Positions 1 through 6,542 of a stretch of DNA of 8,679 nt are shown piece by piece. The DNA comes from an uncultured Bacilli bacterium (GTDB lineage: Bacteria > Bacillota_I > Bacilli_A > RF39 > UBA660). Below the pieces are notes generated by a model. It searched no databases, was not told the DNA's origin, and saw only the letters and a program-made list of their open reading frames with translations. The stretch spans positions 1 to 8,679 of the forward strand of contig CAKONX010000050.1 in assembly GCA_934098345.1 (NCBI GenBank), in the 5' to 3' direction. A program made the position numbers and the translations under genes. How positions within the stretch are numbered: position 1 is the first letter of the stretch; each line of letters opens with the position of its first letter.

Positions 1-735
1 GTAAAAAGTGAAAATATAATTGATACTAAATACTTAAATGAAGTAATAGTTGATGAACTTTTTATGATTTATGTAAATGATTCATCTTTAACTGATAAAA
101 TTCATTATAATGAATCTGGTCCAACTGTAATTCTTATGGTTGGAGTTAATGGGGTTGGAAAAACAACTACCATAGGTAAGCTTGCTCATAAATATGTTAA
201 AGAAGGAAAAAAAGTAATGCTTATTGCAGCTGATACATTTAGAGCAGGAGCAGTTCCACAACTTGAACTTTGGGCTGAAAGAAGCAATAGTTTATTTTAT
301 GGAAAAGAAAATACAGATCCAGCAGGAGTTATATATGATGGACTTGTAAAAGCAAAAGAAAATGATGTTGATATAGTTTTAATAGATACAGCAGGTAGAC
401 TTCAAAACAAAGTTAATTTAATGAATGAACTTGAAAAAATAAATAAAGTAATTGGTAGATTAGTTGAAAATGCTCCTCAAGAAACTTTACTTGTGGTTGA
501 TGCAACAACTGGTCAAAATGGAATAAGCCAAGCTGAAAGTTTTAAAAGTATTACAAATATCACGGGAATTGTTTTAACTAAACTAGATGGAACTGCTAAA
601 GGTGGAATCGTTTTAGCTATAAAAGACACAGTTAACTTACCAGTTAAATTTATTGGTTTAGGTGAAGGAATGGATGACTTAAAACCATTTGATATAGAAG
701 AATATATATATGGTTTATTTAAGGATTTGATGTAA
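1..735 (+). CDS. ftsY: Signal recognition particle receptor FtsY, 3' part (5' end outside window)
   Basis: SRP-type GTPase that docks SRP-ribosome complexes at the membrane for co-translational protein insertion. The frame is open from base 1 and continues upstream as the helical N domain, so the ATG at 64 is internal and not the start. Visible GTPase motifs in order: the P-loop GVNGVGKTTT (about 149-178), DTFRAGA (G2 region), DTAGR (G3), TKLDGTAKGG (G4, base specificity), and the closing GLGEGMDDLKPF. TKLDG and DTFRAGA are shared with Ffh, but the C-terminus stops right after the NG domain with no Met-rich M domain, which makes it FtsY. Any acidic N-terminal A domain would lie upstream of the window. 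It ends in TAATG, overlapping the next start by one base, so it is translationally coupled to ylxM. Identity is very secure. Confidence 0.97.
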   Translation, partial: VKSENIIDTKYLNEVIVDELFMIYVNDSSLTDKIHYNESGPTVILMVGVNGVGKTTTIGKLAHKYVKEGKKVMLIAADTFRAGAVPQLELWAERSNSLFYGKENTDPAGVIYDGLVKAKENDVDIVLIDTAGRLQNKVNLMNELEKINKVIGRLVENAPQETLLVVDATTGQNGISQAESFKSITNITGIVLTKLDGTAKGGIVLAIKDTVNLPVKFIGLGEGMDDLKPFDIEEYIYGLFKDLM

Positions 736-1013
736 TGGAAAAAAGTATATATTTAAATAATTTATTTGATTATTATGGTTGTCTTTTAACTGAAACTCAA
801 AAATCTTATTTTAAAGATTATTATTTTGATAACTTAACTCAAGATGAAATTGCAGAGTATTATAAAGTTACTAAAAATGCAGTTAGTAAGAGCTTAATAG
901 AAACTGAAAAAAAATTAGAATATTATGAATCAAATTTACATTTATATGAAAATAAATTAAAAATAAAAGAGGTTTTAGGAACAACTGCAGATAAAATAAT
1001 TGATTACATATAG
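735..1013 (+). CDS. ylxM: YlxM family (UPF0122) SRP-associated helix-turn-helix protein
   Basis: A 92-residue protein of the YlxM/UPF0122 family, which resembles sigma factor region 4 and is known to sit in SRP operons; in streptococci the homologue modulates SRP/FtsY GTPase activity. Visible features: an N-terminal LFDYYGCLLTETQKSYF segment, the HTH segment LTQDEIAEYYKVTKNAVSKSL (about residues 34-54), then a charged helix LIETEKKLEYYE typical of the family. The ATG overlaps the ftsY stop (TAATG), so it is read by coupling rather than from a strong ribosome binding site of its own. In many Firmicutes ffh follows at once; here a new promoter and an unrelated membrane protein follow instead. 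Confidence 0.93.
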   Translation: MEKSIYLNNLFDYYGCLLTETQKSYFKDYYFDNLTQDEIAEYYKVTKNAVSKSLIETEKKLEYYESNLHLYENKLKIKEVLGTTADKIIDYI

Positions 1014-1029
1014 TGATATTTGATATAAT
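1000..1029 (+). promoter_or_regulatory. Promoter for the Cys-rich membrane protein
   Basis: TTGATT (1000-1005), an 18-base spacer, and TATAAT (1024-1029) preceded by TGA, an extended -10. The predicted start, near 1036, is just upstream of the AAGGTGAT ribosome binding site at 1041-1048. The -35 lies inside the last codons of ylxM. Confidence 0.6.
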
Positions 1030-1052
1030 TTAGACAAGTTAAGGTGATAAAC

Positions 1053-2114
1053 GTGAATTTATTTTACTTATTAGATGATATAAACTATATTGGTGATAAT
1101 TTTTGTGAAACTAAAGAAGTTTTATCAGTTATAAGAATGGTAGGATACATTCTTTTAATAGCTAAATTAGTAGCTCCAATAATAATTATTGTAATAGGAA
1201 CATTGAAGTTTTATAATGCGATTAAAGATGGAAGTAGTGATTCAACACTTAAAAATGCAAAATCTTTAATTGTAAGAGTGTTTGTAGGAATATTTATTTT
1301 CTTCTTACCAACACTTATACATGCTGTTTTATATAATTTTATTTCAGATGATTCTAAAAAATGTGAAGTATGTTTACTACAACCTGGCTCATGTGATCCA
1401 GGGGATCCAGGAAGTATAGATACATCTAATGGAAATGTATTACAAACTGGTAGTGGAAATACTGGCTCTGGAAATACAGGTTCTGGAAATACAGGTTCTG
1501 GAAATACAGGTTCTGGAAATACTTCTGTTCCAAATTGTCCAATAAGAAAAGCAAGTAAAAAGTATTGTGAAAGTGAAAAATCGTGTGAATGGGATGAAAC
1601 AAACAAAACATGCGATTATAAAGACACAAAAGAAAATTGTGAATATAAATGTAGTAGTCAATATACTTCAGGAACAAAGGCACATTTTGATTGTATGAAT
1701 AATTGTTCTTCTAAAGGAACAGTTGATTATTCAAAAACGGCGTGTTTAGATATCCCAGCATCTTCTTGCCTTACACAACTTGCAAGATGTAAAATTTTAA
1801 TAGATGTAAATGATGAAAATAATGGTAAATGTGTTGATATAAATTATGATAAATGTTCTACAAATTCTGAAGCTAACTGTACAGGAATTTGTCAATGGAA
1901 AAATGGAAAGTGCCAAATGTTTGACTTTTCCTTAAATGCTTGTGACTTAGTTACTGAGAAAGACAAATGTACAGGAAAATGTGAATGGAGTAATAATAGT
2001 TGTGTTGAAAAGGAAGAAACAGTTATTAAAGATTGTTCTTCTTATGATATTTTAGGATGCCCAACTGACTATTGTAAACAAGATATTATAAGTAATAAAT
2101 GTGTTAACAAATAA
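1053..2114 (+). CDS. Two-helix membrane protein with G/S/N/T repeat linker and Cys-rich extracellular domain
   Basis: I do not recognise a named family for the whole protein. I take the GTG at 1053 as start because AAGGTGAT (1041-1048) sits at proper distance; the in-frame GTG at 1044 is part of that ribosome binding site. The product is 353 aa. Residues about 28-54 and 71-96 are transmembrane helices separated by a short charged loop (IKDGSSDSTLKNAK). That layout resembles the two-helix pilin-like proteins of type IV secretion (TrbC/VirB2-like), by pattern only. A CEVC-containing stretch follows, then five exact or near repeats of a 5-residue unit (T-G-S-G-N, about 132-157). The tail of about 195 residues has 24 cysteines. 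Part of it is built from a recurring unit, C-x(3-5)-C-x-W-x(4-6)-C: CESEKSCEWDETNKTC, CTGICQWKNGKC, CTGKCEWSNNSC. The Cys-rich tail is most likely outside the cell and disulfide-bonded. It has its own promoter and terminator; no conjugation genes are nearby. Confidence 0.85.
   Translation: MNLFYLLDDINYIGDNFCETKEVLSVIRMVGYILLIAKLVAPIIIIVIGTLKFYNAIKDGSSDSTLKNAKSLIVRVFVGIFIFFLPTLIHAVLYNFISDDSKKCEVCLLQPGSCDPGDPGSIDTSNGNVLQTGSGNTGSGNTGSGNTGSGNTGSGNTSVPNCPIRKASKKYCESEKSCEWDETNKTCDYKDTKENCEYKCSSQYTSGTKAHFDCMNNCSSKGTVDYSKTACLDIPASSCLTQLARCKILIDVNDENNGKCVDINYDKCSTNSEANCTGICQWKNGKCQMFDFSLNACDLVTEKDKCTGKCEWSNNSCVEKEETVIKDCSSYDILGCPTDYCKQDIISNKCVNK
1446..1520 (+). repeat. Five tandem 15-bp repeats inside the Cys-rich protein gene
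   Basis: Unit ACAGGTTCTGGAAAT in five head-to-tail copies (1446, 1461, 1476, 1491, 1506). Copies 3 to 5 are identical; copies 1 and 2 differ at two to four bases. The period is a multiple of three, so gain or loss of copies changes only the length of the G-S-N-T linker between membrane anchor and Cys-rich domain. Confidence 0.95.
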
Positions 2115-2141
2115 AATCAATTTGAAAAAATTGATTTTTTT
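2115..2141 (+). terminator. Intrinsic terminator after the Cys-rich protein gene
   Basis: AATCAATTT, loop GAAA, AAATTGATT, then a T run ending at 2141. A perfect 9-bp stem directly behind the TAA stop at 2112-2114. Confidence 0.85.
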
Positions 2142-2159
2142 AATTTAAAATATTATACT
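2131..2159 (+). promoter_or_regulatory. Possible thiI promoter overlapping the preceding terminator
   Basis: TTGATT (2131-2136, the descending arm of the terminator), 17 bases, TATACT (2154-2159). The implied start near 2166 leaves almost no leader and clips the ribosome binding site, so this is tentative; TATTAT at 2151 is an alternative -10. Confidence 0.35.
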
Positions 2160-2177
2160 TATGAAGTGGTGAAGAAA

Positions 2178-3368
2178 ATGAATAAACTATTATTAATTAA
2201 ATATGGAGAATTATCTACTAAAAAAGATAATATAAATTATTTTATAAAAACTTTAAAAGACAATATAGAAGCTTTTCTAAAAGAAATTGATGTTGAACTT
2301 ATATATGATAAAGGTAGAATGTTTATAAAAACTAATGAGGATAATTTTGATGAAATTATAGATAAGTTAAAACATATTTTTGGAATACATGAAATCGTTA
2401 TTGCTTATGAATTACCTAATAATGATATAGAAGAGTTAAAAAGTTCTTTAGTTGAAATTATTAAAGATAAAGAAATTGATACTTTTAAAGTAGAAACTAA
2501 AAGAAGTAATAAAAATTATCCTTTAACATCTATGGAAATATCCAGAATTTTAGGCGGAGTTGTTTTAAAAAATAAAGAAAACGTAAGTGTAGATGTTCAT
2601 AATCCAAATACATATATTAATGTAGAAATTCGTTTAAATAATGCTTATATCTATTTTGATTGTATAAAAGGAATAGGTGGATATCCAGTTGGATCTTTAG
2701 GTAAAGGTTTACTTATGTTAAGTGGTGGAATAGATTCTCCAGTTGCTGGTTATCTTGCTTTAAAAAGAGGAGTTAGAATTGAAGGATTATATTTTGAAAG
2801 CCCTCCTCATACAAGTGAAGCTGCTAAAAATAAAGTTATTAAACTTGCTCAAGAATTATCAAAATATTCAGGATATGTAAAATTACATGTTGTTAATTTT
2901 ACTGAAATACAAGAAACTATTTTAAAAAATTGTCCTCATGAATATTTAATAACAATAATGAGAAGAATGATGTATAGAATAAGTGAAAGAATAGCAAAAA
3001 ATGCAAACGCTAAAGTAATCGTTAATGGTGAATCAATTGGCCAAGTAGCAAGTCAAACTTTAACTAGTATGTCAGTTATAAATGAAACAATTAAAATGCC
3101 AGTAATAAGACCAGTTGCTTGTTTAGATAAAATAGAAATAATTGAGATAGCTAAAAAAATAGGAACTTATGAAACATCAATATTACCATTTGAAGACTGT
3201 TGTACAATATTTGTTCCAGATCATCCAGTAATAAATCCAGTTGCCTCTTTAGCTCAAGAATATGAATCTTCTTTTGATTATGAAGAGTTAATAAGAAAAT
3301 GTGTAAAAGAACATGAAATTATTAAAGTAACAAATGAAATAAAAGAAGAACATAATGACTTATTATAA
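2178..3368 (+). CDS. thiI: tRNA 4-thiouridine synthase ThiI (no rhodanese domain)
   Basis: Adenylates U8 of tRNA and transfers sulfur to make 4-thiouridine; the same family can feed sulfur to thiazole synthesis. The ATG at 2178 is chosen because AGTGGTGA (2165-2172) sits 5 bases ahead; the GTGs at 2166/2169 lie inside that site. The product is 396 aa. Order of domains: N-terminal ferredoxin-like part beginning LLIKYGELS, THUMP domain (about 60-165), and PP-loop ATPase domain with SGGIDSP (182-188), the pyrophosphate-binding motif. PFEDCCTIFVPDHP near the end carries C341/C342, in the region of the conserved catalytic Cys of the family. Length matches the Firmicute form (about 400 aa), which lacks the C-terminal rhodanese domain of enterobacterial ThiI and takes sulfur from a cysteine desulfurase. 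No desulfurase gene (nifZ/iscS type) is in the window, so sulfur must come from a protein encoded elsewhere. Confidence 0.96.
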   Translation: MNKLLLIKYGELSTKKDNINYFIKTLKDNIEAFLKEIDVELIYDKGRMFIKTNEDNFDEIIDKLKHIFGIHEIVIAYELPNNDIEELKSSLVEIIKDKEIDTFKVETKRSNKNYPLTSMEISRILGGVVLKNKENVSVDVHNPNTYINVEIRLNNAYIYFDCIKGIGGYPVGSLGKGLLMLSGGIDSPVAGYLALKRGVRIEGLYFESPPHTSEAAKNKVIKLAQELSKYSGYVKLHVVNFTEIQETILKNCPHEYLITIMRRMMYRISERIAKNANAKVIVNGESIGQVASQTLTSMSVINETIKMPVIRPVACLDKIEIIEIAKKIGTYETSILPFEDCCTIFVPDHPVINPVASLAQEYESSFDYEELIRKCVKEHEIIKVTNEIKEEHNDLL

Positions 3369-3391
3369 GAGAAAAAACCTTTCTCTCTTTT
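3368..3391 (+). terminator. Weak intrinsic terminator after thiI
   Basis: AGAGAAA (3368-3374), loop AAACC, TTTCTCT (3380-3386), then C and four T's. It begins in the stop codon. The stem is A/T-rich and the T run short. Confidence 0.55.
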
Positions 3392-3420
3392 ACGTTAATT
3401 TGCATATAAATTTTTATGGA

Positions 3421-3445
3421 AGTTATAACTAATTTATGATAATAT
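3421..3445 (+). promoter_or_regulatory. Probable promoter region of the 3471 gene, with a 10-bp palindrome
   Basis: AGTTATAACT (3421-3430) is a perfect 10-bp palindrome. Candidate -10 boxes are TATAAC (3424-3429, inside it) and TGA-TAATAT (3437-3445, extended -10). No convincing -35 box. I cannot decide between the two. Confidence 0.35.
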
Positions 3446-3470
3446 ATTTATATAAGGATAGAGGGATAGT

Positions 3471-3965
3471 ATGAATATTAAAGTTGTAATAGTATGGGTA
3501 TTTGCTATAATTGTTTTTGCCATATTTGGTGTATTTGGTTTAATGAATCAAGATTTACTTGTTAAAAAAGATCCAATTAAAGAAGAATATGTTCCAATAG
3601 TTAATCAAGATGTAGTGATACATACGTGTAAAAAAGATACTGAAAAAGGGGAAATAGTTTATAAATTTAACGTTAAAGAAAATAAAGTGATAAAACAAAC
3701 TGCTATGTTCACTGCTAGAAATGTTACTGTTAATGATTATATATCAGCAAGTAATATAAATAATGTAAGTGTAAATGGTGTAAATATGAATCTTCAAAAT
3801 GGGGCTCAAGATTTTATATTAACTATTATGATGGATTATAATATTGATTCTTATGATTTTACAAATGTTCAAAATGATTTGAATAATTTAGGTTTAAACT
3901 TAAATAGAATAGATTCATATAATGATACAGTTGCATCTTTAGGTTCTTCAGTTACTTGTGAATAA
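3471..3965 (+). CDS. Membrane-anchored extracellular protein of unknown function
   Basis: A 164-aa protein not assigned to a family. The start at 3471 is well supported by GAGGG (3461-3465) five bases ahead. Residues about 4-25 form one strongly hydrophobic helix (VVIVWVFAIIVFAIFGVFGL) with a Lys just before it, so the rest is most likely outside the cell. There is no lipobox Cys, so it looks like an uncleaved anchor. The exported part is predicted mostly beta-strand in feel (IVYKFNVKENKVIKQT) and has only two cysteines, C53 (HTCKK) and C163, the second-last residue, a likely disulfide joining the ends of the domain. The strand pattern around KVIKQT loosely recalls YehR-type (DUF1307) lipoproteins, but that is only an impression. 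It is probably co-transcribed with the 52-aa gene that follows 39 bases later. Confidence 0.8.
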   Translation: MNIKVVIVWVFAIIVFAIFGVFGLMNQDLLVKKDPIKEEYVPIVNQDVVIHTCKKDTEKGEIVYKFNVKENKVIKQTAMFTARNVTVNDYISASNINNVSVNGVNMNLQNGAQDFILTIMMDYNIDSYDFTNVQNDLNNLGLNLNRIDSYNDTVASLGSSVTCE

Positions 3966-3975
3966 AATTTAATTA

Positions 3976-4014
3976 TTTTATCCATAATATAAATAGGTGA
4001 TATTATGGATAAAA
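3976..4014 (+). promoter_or_regulatory. Perfect 15-bp inverted repeat over the start codon of the 52-aa gene
   Basis: TTTTATCCATAATAT (3976-3990) and its exact reverse complement ATATTATGGATAAAA (4000-4014) flank a 9-base loop AAATAGGTG. The loop holds most of the ribosome binding site (AGGTG) and the ATG at 4005-4007 lies in the 3' arm. No T run follows on either strand, so it is not a terminator. In RNA it would hide the start codon; in DNA it could be an operator. Confidence 0.85.
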
Positions 4015-4163
4015 CTCAAGATGAATTTGATTTAGTAACTCAAAGCTTTAACACACTTTTTGATAATGATCTTACAAAGGCAAAAAGACTAACTAAAAAG
4101 ATAAGTCCAAATGATTTTCGTACATTTTCTGACGATTATCCAAGATTTGTTAAAAAAAGATAG
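4005..4163 (+). CDS. Small acidic/basic protein of unknown function, 52 aa
   Basis: An open frame of 52 codons, ATG 4005 to TAG 4161-4163, with AGGTGAT (3995-4001) directly ahead. I do not recognise it. It has no membrane segment or Cys; the N-terminal third is acidic (DKTQDEFD), the middle is a basic amphipathic-looking stretch (DLTKAKRLTKKI), and the end is aromatic and basic (DYPRFVKKR). Codon choice matches its neighbours, and the gene fits tightly between its ribosome binding site and a terminator that overlaps its last codons, which supports it being real. Its start codon is buried in a perfect hairpin, so translation is probably controlled. Being so small it may be a regulator or accessory of the upstream membrane protein, which is a guess. 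Confidence 0.7.
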   Translation: MDKTQDEFDLVTQSFNTLFDNDLTKAKRLTKKISPNDFRTFSDDYPRFVKKR

Positions 4164-4181
4164 AGTATAGTCTTTTTTTTT
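4152..4181 (+). terminator. Intrinsic terminator after the 52-aa gene
   Basis: AAAAAAAGA (4152-4160), a 10-base loop, TCTTTTTTT (4171-4179) and two further T's. It overlaps the last codons of the small gene. The A-tract/T-tract form could also work for transcripts from the opposite side. Confidence 0.7.
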
Positions 4182-4204
4182 GGTATAATTTCTAGTGAAA
4201 GGTG
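4181..4204 (+). promoter_or_regulatory. Extended -10 promoter and ribosome binding site of ackA
   Basis: TGG-TATAAT (4181-4189) is an extended -10 that begins on the last T of the upstream terminator; no good -35 is visible. The predicted start, about 4196, is followed at once by AAAGGTG (4199-4205 region), a strong ribosome binding site for the ATG at 4212. Confidence 0.65.
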
Positions 4205-4211
4205 TGAATTT

Positions 4212-5387
4212 ATGAAAATTTTAACAATTAATGCTGGAAGTTCTTCAATGAAGTTTTCTGTCATTGAATTACCAGAACAAAAGGAATTAATAAGTGGTTA
4301 TTTCCAAAGAATAGGTATTGATAATAGTTTTTATGATGTAAAAATTAATGGAGAAAAACTTCATAGAGATTTAGATTTACCTAATCATTTAGTTGCTTTA
4401 GAAGCAATAAAAAAAGAAATCGTTGAATTAGGAGTTGTTTCATCATTAGATGAAATTGATGGTATTGGACATCGTTTAGTTCATGGTGGAGAAAAATATA
4501 AAGAAAGTGTACTAATTGATGATGAAGTACTTGCTACATGTGAAAAATTCAAAAAATTAGCAAAACTTCATATGCCAGCAATGCTTTCTTGTATTGAAGC
4601 TAGTAAACAAGCATTCCCAAATACTAAAATGGTTGCTGTATTTGATACATCATTCCATCAATCAATGGAAAAGAAAAATTATTTATATGCTTTACCATAT
4701 GATTGGTATACAAAATATGGAGTTAGAAAATATGGTTTCCATGGAACAAGTCATAGATTTATTAATAAGAGTATAAGTGAATACTTAAAAAGAGATGATT
4801 TAAAAGTTATTTCATGTCATATTGGATCAGGTGCAAGTTTATGTGCAATAGACTCAGGAAAAGTAGTTGATACATCTATGGGATTCTCTCCAATTACAGG
4901 TATTATGATGGGTACTCGTCCAGGAGATACTGATCCAAGTATAGTTGAATTTATGATTGATGAAGCAAATATGACTTTAGATGAAGTTATGACTGCTTTA
5001 AATAAAAAGAGTGGACTTGAAGGAGTATGTGGTAAATCTGATTCAAGAGATGTTGAAGATGGAATTGCTGCTGGAGATGAAATGTGTATTTTAGCTCAAG
5101 ATATGTATACTCAAAAAGTTGCAAATTATATTGCAATGTATAACAATTTACTTAATGGAGCAGACGTAATTGTATTTACTGCTGGATTAGGTGAAAATTC
5201 AAAACAAACAAGAATTGATATCATTGAAAAAATTAAATCATTGGGTGTTAAAATTGATTTAGAAAAGAATGACTTTAGAGGAGAATTTAGACTTATCTCT
5301 GCAGATGATTCTAGTATTCCAGTTTATGTTATTCCTACTAATGAAGAATTAATGATAGCAATTGATACATACGAATTAGTAAAATAG
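4212..5387 (+). CDS. ackA: Acetate kinase
   Basis: Cytosolic enzyme converting acetyl phosphate and ADP to acetate and ATP (and the reverse), the energy-yielding last step of acetate fermentation. 391 aa, a normal length. ASKHA-fold motifs in order: NAGSSSMKF at 7-15 (phosphate/Mg site), GHRLVHGGEKY with R88, FDTSFHQSM with D145 (catalytic Asp), YGFHGTSHRF with H177, HIGSGASL (adenosine side), MGTRPGDTDPS with R236, FTAGLGENS, and TNEELMIA near the end carrying the Mg-binding Glu (378/379). All the catalytic residues I can place by motif are present, so it should be active. The start is fixed by AAAGGTG eight bases ahead. The usual partner pta (phosphotransacetylase) is not in the window. The nrnA-like gene follows without a gap. 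Confidence 0.98.
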   Translation: MKILTINAGSSSMKFSVIELPEQKELISGYFQRIGIDNSFYDVKINGEKLHRDLDLPNHLVALEAIKKEIVELGVVSSLDEIDGIGHRLVHGGEKYKESVLIDDEVLATCEKFKKLAKLHMPAMLSCIEASKQAFPNTKMVAVFDTSFHQSMEKKNYLYALPYDWYTKYGVRKYGFHGTSHRFINKSISEYLKRDDLKVISCHIGSGASLCAIDSGKVVDTSMGFSPITGIMMGTRPGDTDPSIVEFMIDEANMTLDEVMTALNKKSGLEGVCGKSDSRDVEDGIAAGDEMCILAQDMYTQKVANYIAMYNNLLNGADVIVFTAGLGENSKQTRIDIIEKIKSLGVKIDLEKNDFRGEFRLISADDSSIPVYVIPTNEELMIAIDTYELVK

Positions 5388-5402
5388 TTGGGATTGATTA
5401 AT

Positions 5403-6353
5403 TTGACAAGTAATATATTTAAACAAATTGTTAAAAAAATAAAAGAATATGATGAAATAGTTATAGCTCGTCATATAGGACCAGATCCAGATGCAATTGC
5501 TTCAACTGTTGCTTTAAGAGACTTAATTAATTTAAATTTTCCAAATAAAAAAGTATATGCAGTTGGTTCAAGCGTTGCCAGATTTAAATATTTTGGTTCT
5601 TTAGATAAAGTAGATGAAAATACTTTAACTAATGCTCTTTTAATAATTTGCGATGTTCCTAAATTTGACCGAGTAGATTTAGCCAATAAAGAAAAATATA
5701 ACTATACAATAAAAATTGATCATCATCCTTGTGATGAAATCGTAAGTGATTTAGAACTTGTTGATGAAACAAGTTCTAGTACTTGTCAATTGATAACAGA
5801 ACTTGTTTATAGTACAAAATTAAAAATAGATAAAAGTATAGCTGAAAAACTATTTATGGGAATAGTATCTGACAGTGACAGATTTTTACTTTCATATACT
5901 ACACCTAAAACACTTTTATTATCTTCAAAATTATTAAATGATTATAATTTTGAATTAATGCCTTTATATAATAATTTATATGAAAGACCAATAAGTGAAA
6001 GAAAGTTTGAATCATATATTATTGATAATATGACAATTACTGAAAATGGTTTTGGTTATATTAAAATTACTGATGAAATTATAAATGAATTTAAAGTTGA
6101 TGCAGGAACAGCATCTAACATGGTTAATGATTTAAATTTCATTAAAGAACTTAAAGTATGGGCATTTTCTTCATATGATGAAAAATTAGGATTATTTAAA
6201 ATAAATATTAGAAGTAGAGGAATTGTAATAAATGAAATTGCTTCTAACTTCCATGGTGGAGGTCATAAATTTGCATCAGGTGCAAGAATAAAAACAGAAG
6301 AAGAAGTTAATGAATTATTTAAAGCTTTGGATGAAGCTTGTAAAGAAAATTAG
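5403..6353 (+). CDS. nrnA: DHH/DHHA1 phosphoesterase, NrnA type (nanoRNase / pAp phosphatase)
   Basis: Mn-dependent DHH-family phosphoesterase; NrnA members degrade 2- to 5-nt RNAs and dephosphorylate pAp. I place the start at TTG 5403, with GGGA (5390-5393) nine bases ahead, giving 316 aa and an N-terminus beginning MTSNIFKQIVKKIKEYDEI as in the family. TTG 5388 directly behind the ackA stop is an alternative that adds 5 residues. Motifs: RHIGPDPDA with D28/D30 (motif I), ICDVPKFDR (II), DHHPCD with D106-H107-H108 (III), VSDSDRF (IV), and GGGHKFASGA at 285-294 in the C-terminal DHHA1 substrate-binding domain. All metal ligands appear present. There is no terminator or promoter between it and ackA, so the two are one transcript. 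Other DHH relatives such as GdpP have extra membrane and GGDEF domains; those are absent, which favours NrnA. Confidence 0.92.
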   Translation: MTSNIFKQIVKKIKEYDEIVIARHIGPDPDAIASTVALRDLINLNFPNKKVYAVGSSVARFKYFGSLDKVDENTLTNALLIICDVPKFDRVDLANKEKYNYTIKIDHHPCDEIVSDLELVDETSSSTCQLITELVYSTKLKIDKSIAEKLFMGIVSDSDRFLLSYTTPKTLLLSSKLLNDYNFELMPLYNNLYERPISERKFESYIIDNMTITENGFGYIKITDEIINEFKVDAGTASNMVNDLNFIKELKVWAFSSYDEKLGLFKINIRSRGIVINEIASNFHGGGHKFASGARIKTEEEVNELFKALDEACKEN

Positions 6354-6364
6354 CTTCTTTTTTT
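6333..6364 (+). terminator. Intrinsic terminator after nrnA
   Basis: GAAGCT (6333-6338), 13-base loop, AGCTTC (6352-6357), then seven T's (6358-6364). The stop codon TAG at 6351 lies in the hairpin. An alternative stem AAAGAA/TTCTTT uses the same T run. Confidence 0.75.
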
Positions 6365-6392
6365 ATGTATTTTAAATTTTTTAGATTCTAAT

Positions 6393-6410
6393 TTTGTCGA
6401 CATTTGTCGA
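6393..6410 (+). repeat. Tandem TTTGTCGA motif just upstream of the peptide promoter
   Basis: TTTGTCGA at 6393-6400 and again at 6403-6410, centre to centre 10 bp, one turn of the helix. The first copy also completes a TGTCGACA palindrome (6395-6402). The pair ends 5 bases before the -35 TTGACA, the position of an activator or repressor site. GTCGA stands out in A/T-rich DNA. Confidence 0.6.
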
Positions 6411-6415
6411 GTCTA

Positions 6416-6443
6416 TTGACATACTTTTTTATTACTTTATAAT
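6416..6443 (+). promoter_or_regulatory. Near-consensus promoter for the small-peptide RNA
   Basis: TTGACA (6416-6421), 16 bases, TATAAT (6438-6443): both boxes are perfect, the best -35 in the window. The expected start at about 6450 falls at the beginning of the helix arm 6452-6460. It does not have the TGn extension seen at three other promoters here. Confidence 0.8.
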
Positions 6444-6542
6444 AACCATTCGAGAAGCAAAAAAGATGCTTATCACATTCCAAAGAGAGGCTAATATTCA
6501 GGTGGATTTTGGAGAAGTTTTACAAATAGGAGTGTGATACGA

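Noticed and set aside
64..735. A complete short FtsY starting at ATG 64
   Set aside because: The frame is open back to base 1 and the residues before 64 continue the N domain, so the gene is cut by the window edge.
1211..1661. Minus-strand open frames opposite the repeat region
   Set aside because: They mirror the 15-bp repeats and Cys codons of the plus-strand gene and have no ribosome binding site or promoter; three overlapping frames coexist, typical of shadows.
4594..4776. 60-codon plus-strand frame inside ackA
   Set aside because: Out-of-frame within a fully conserved ackA coding region, with no ribosome binding site.
5471..5686. Minus-strand 71-codon frame inside nrnA
   Set aside because: Antisense shadow of the DHH coding sequence with no start signals.
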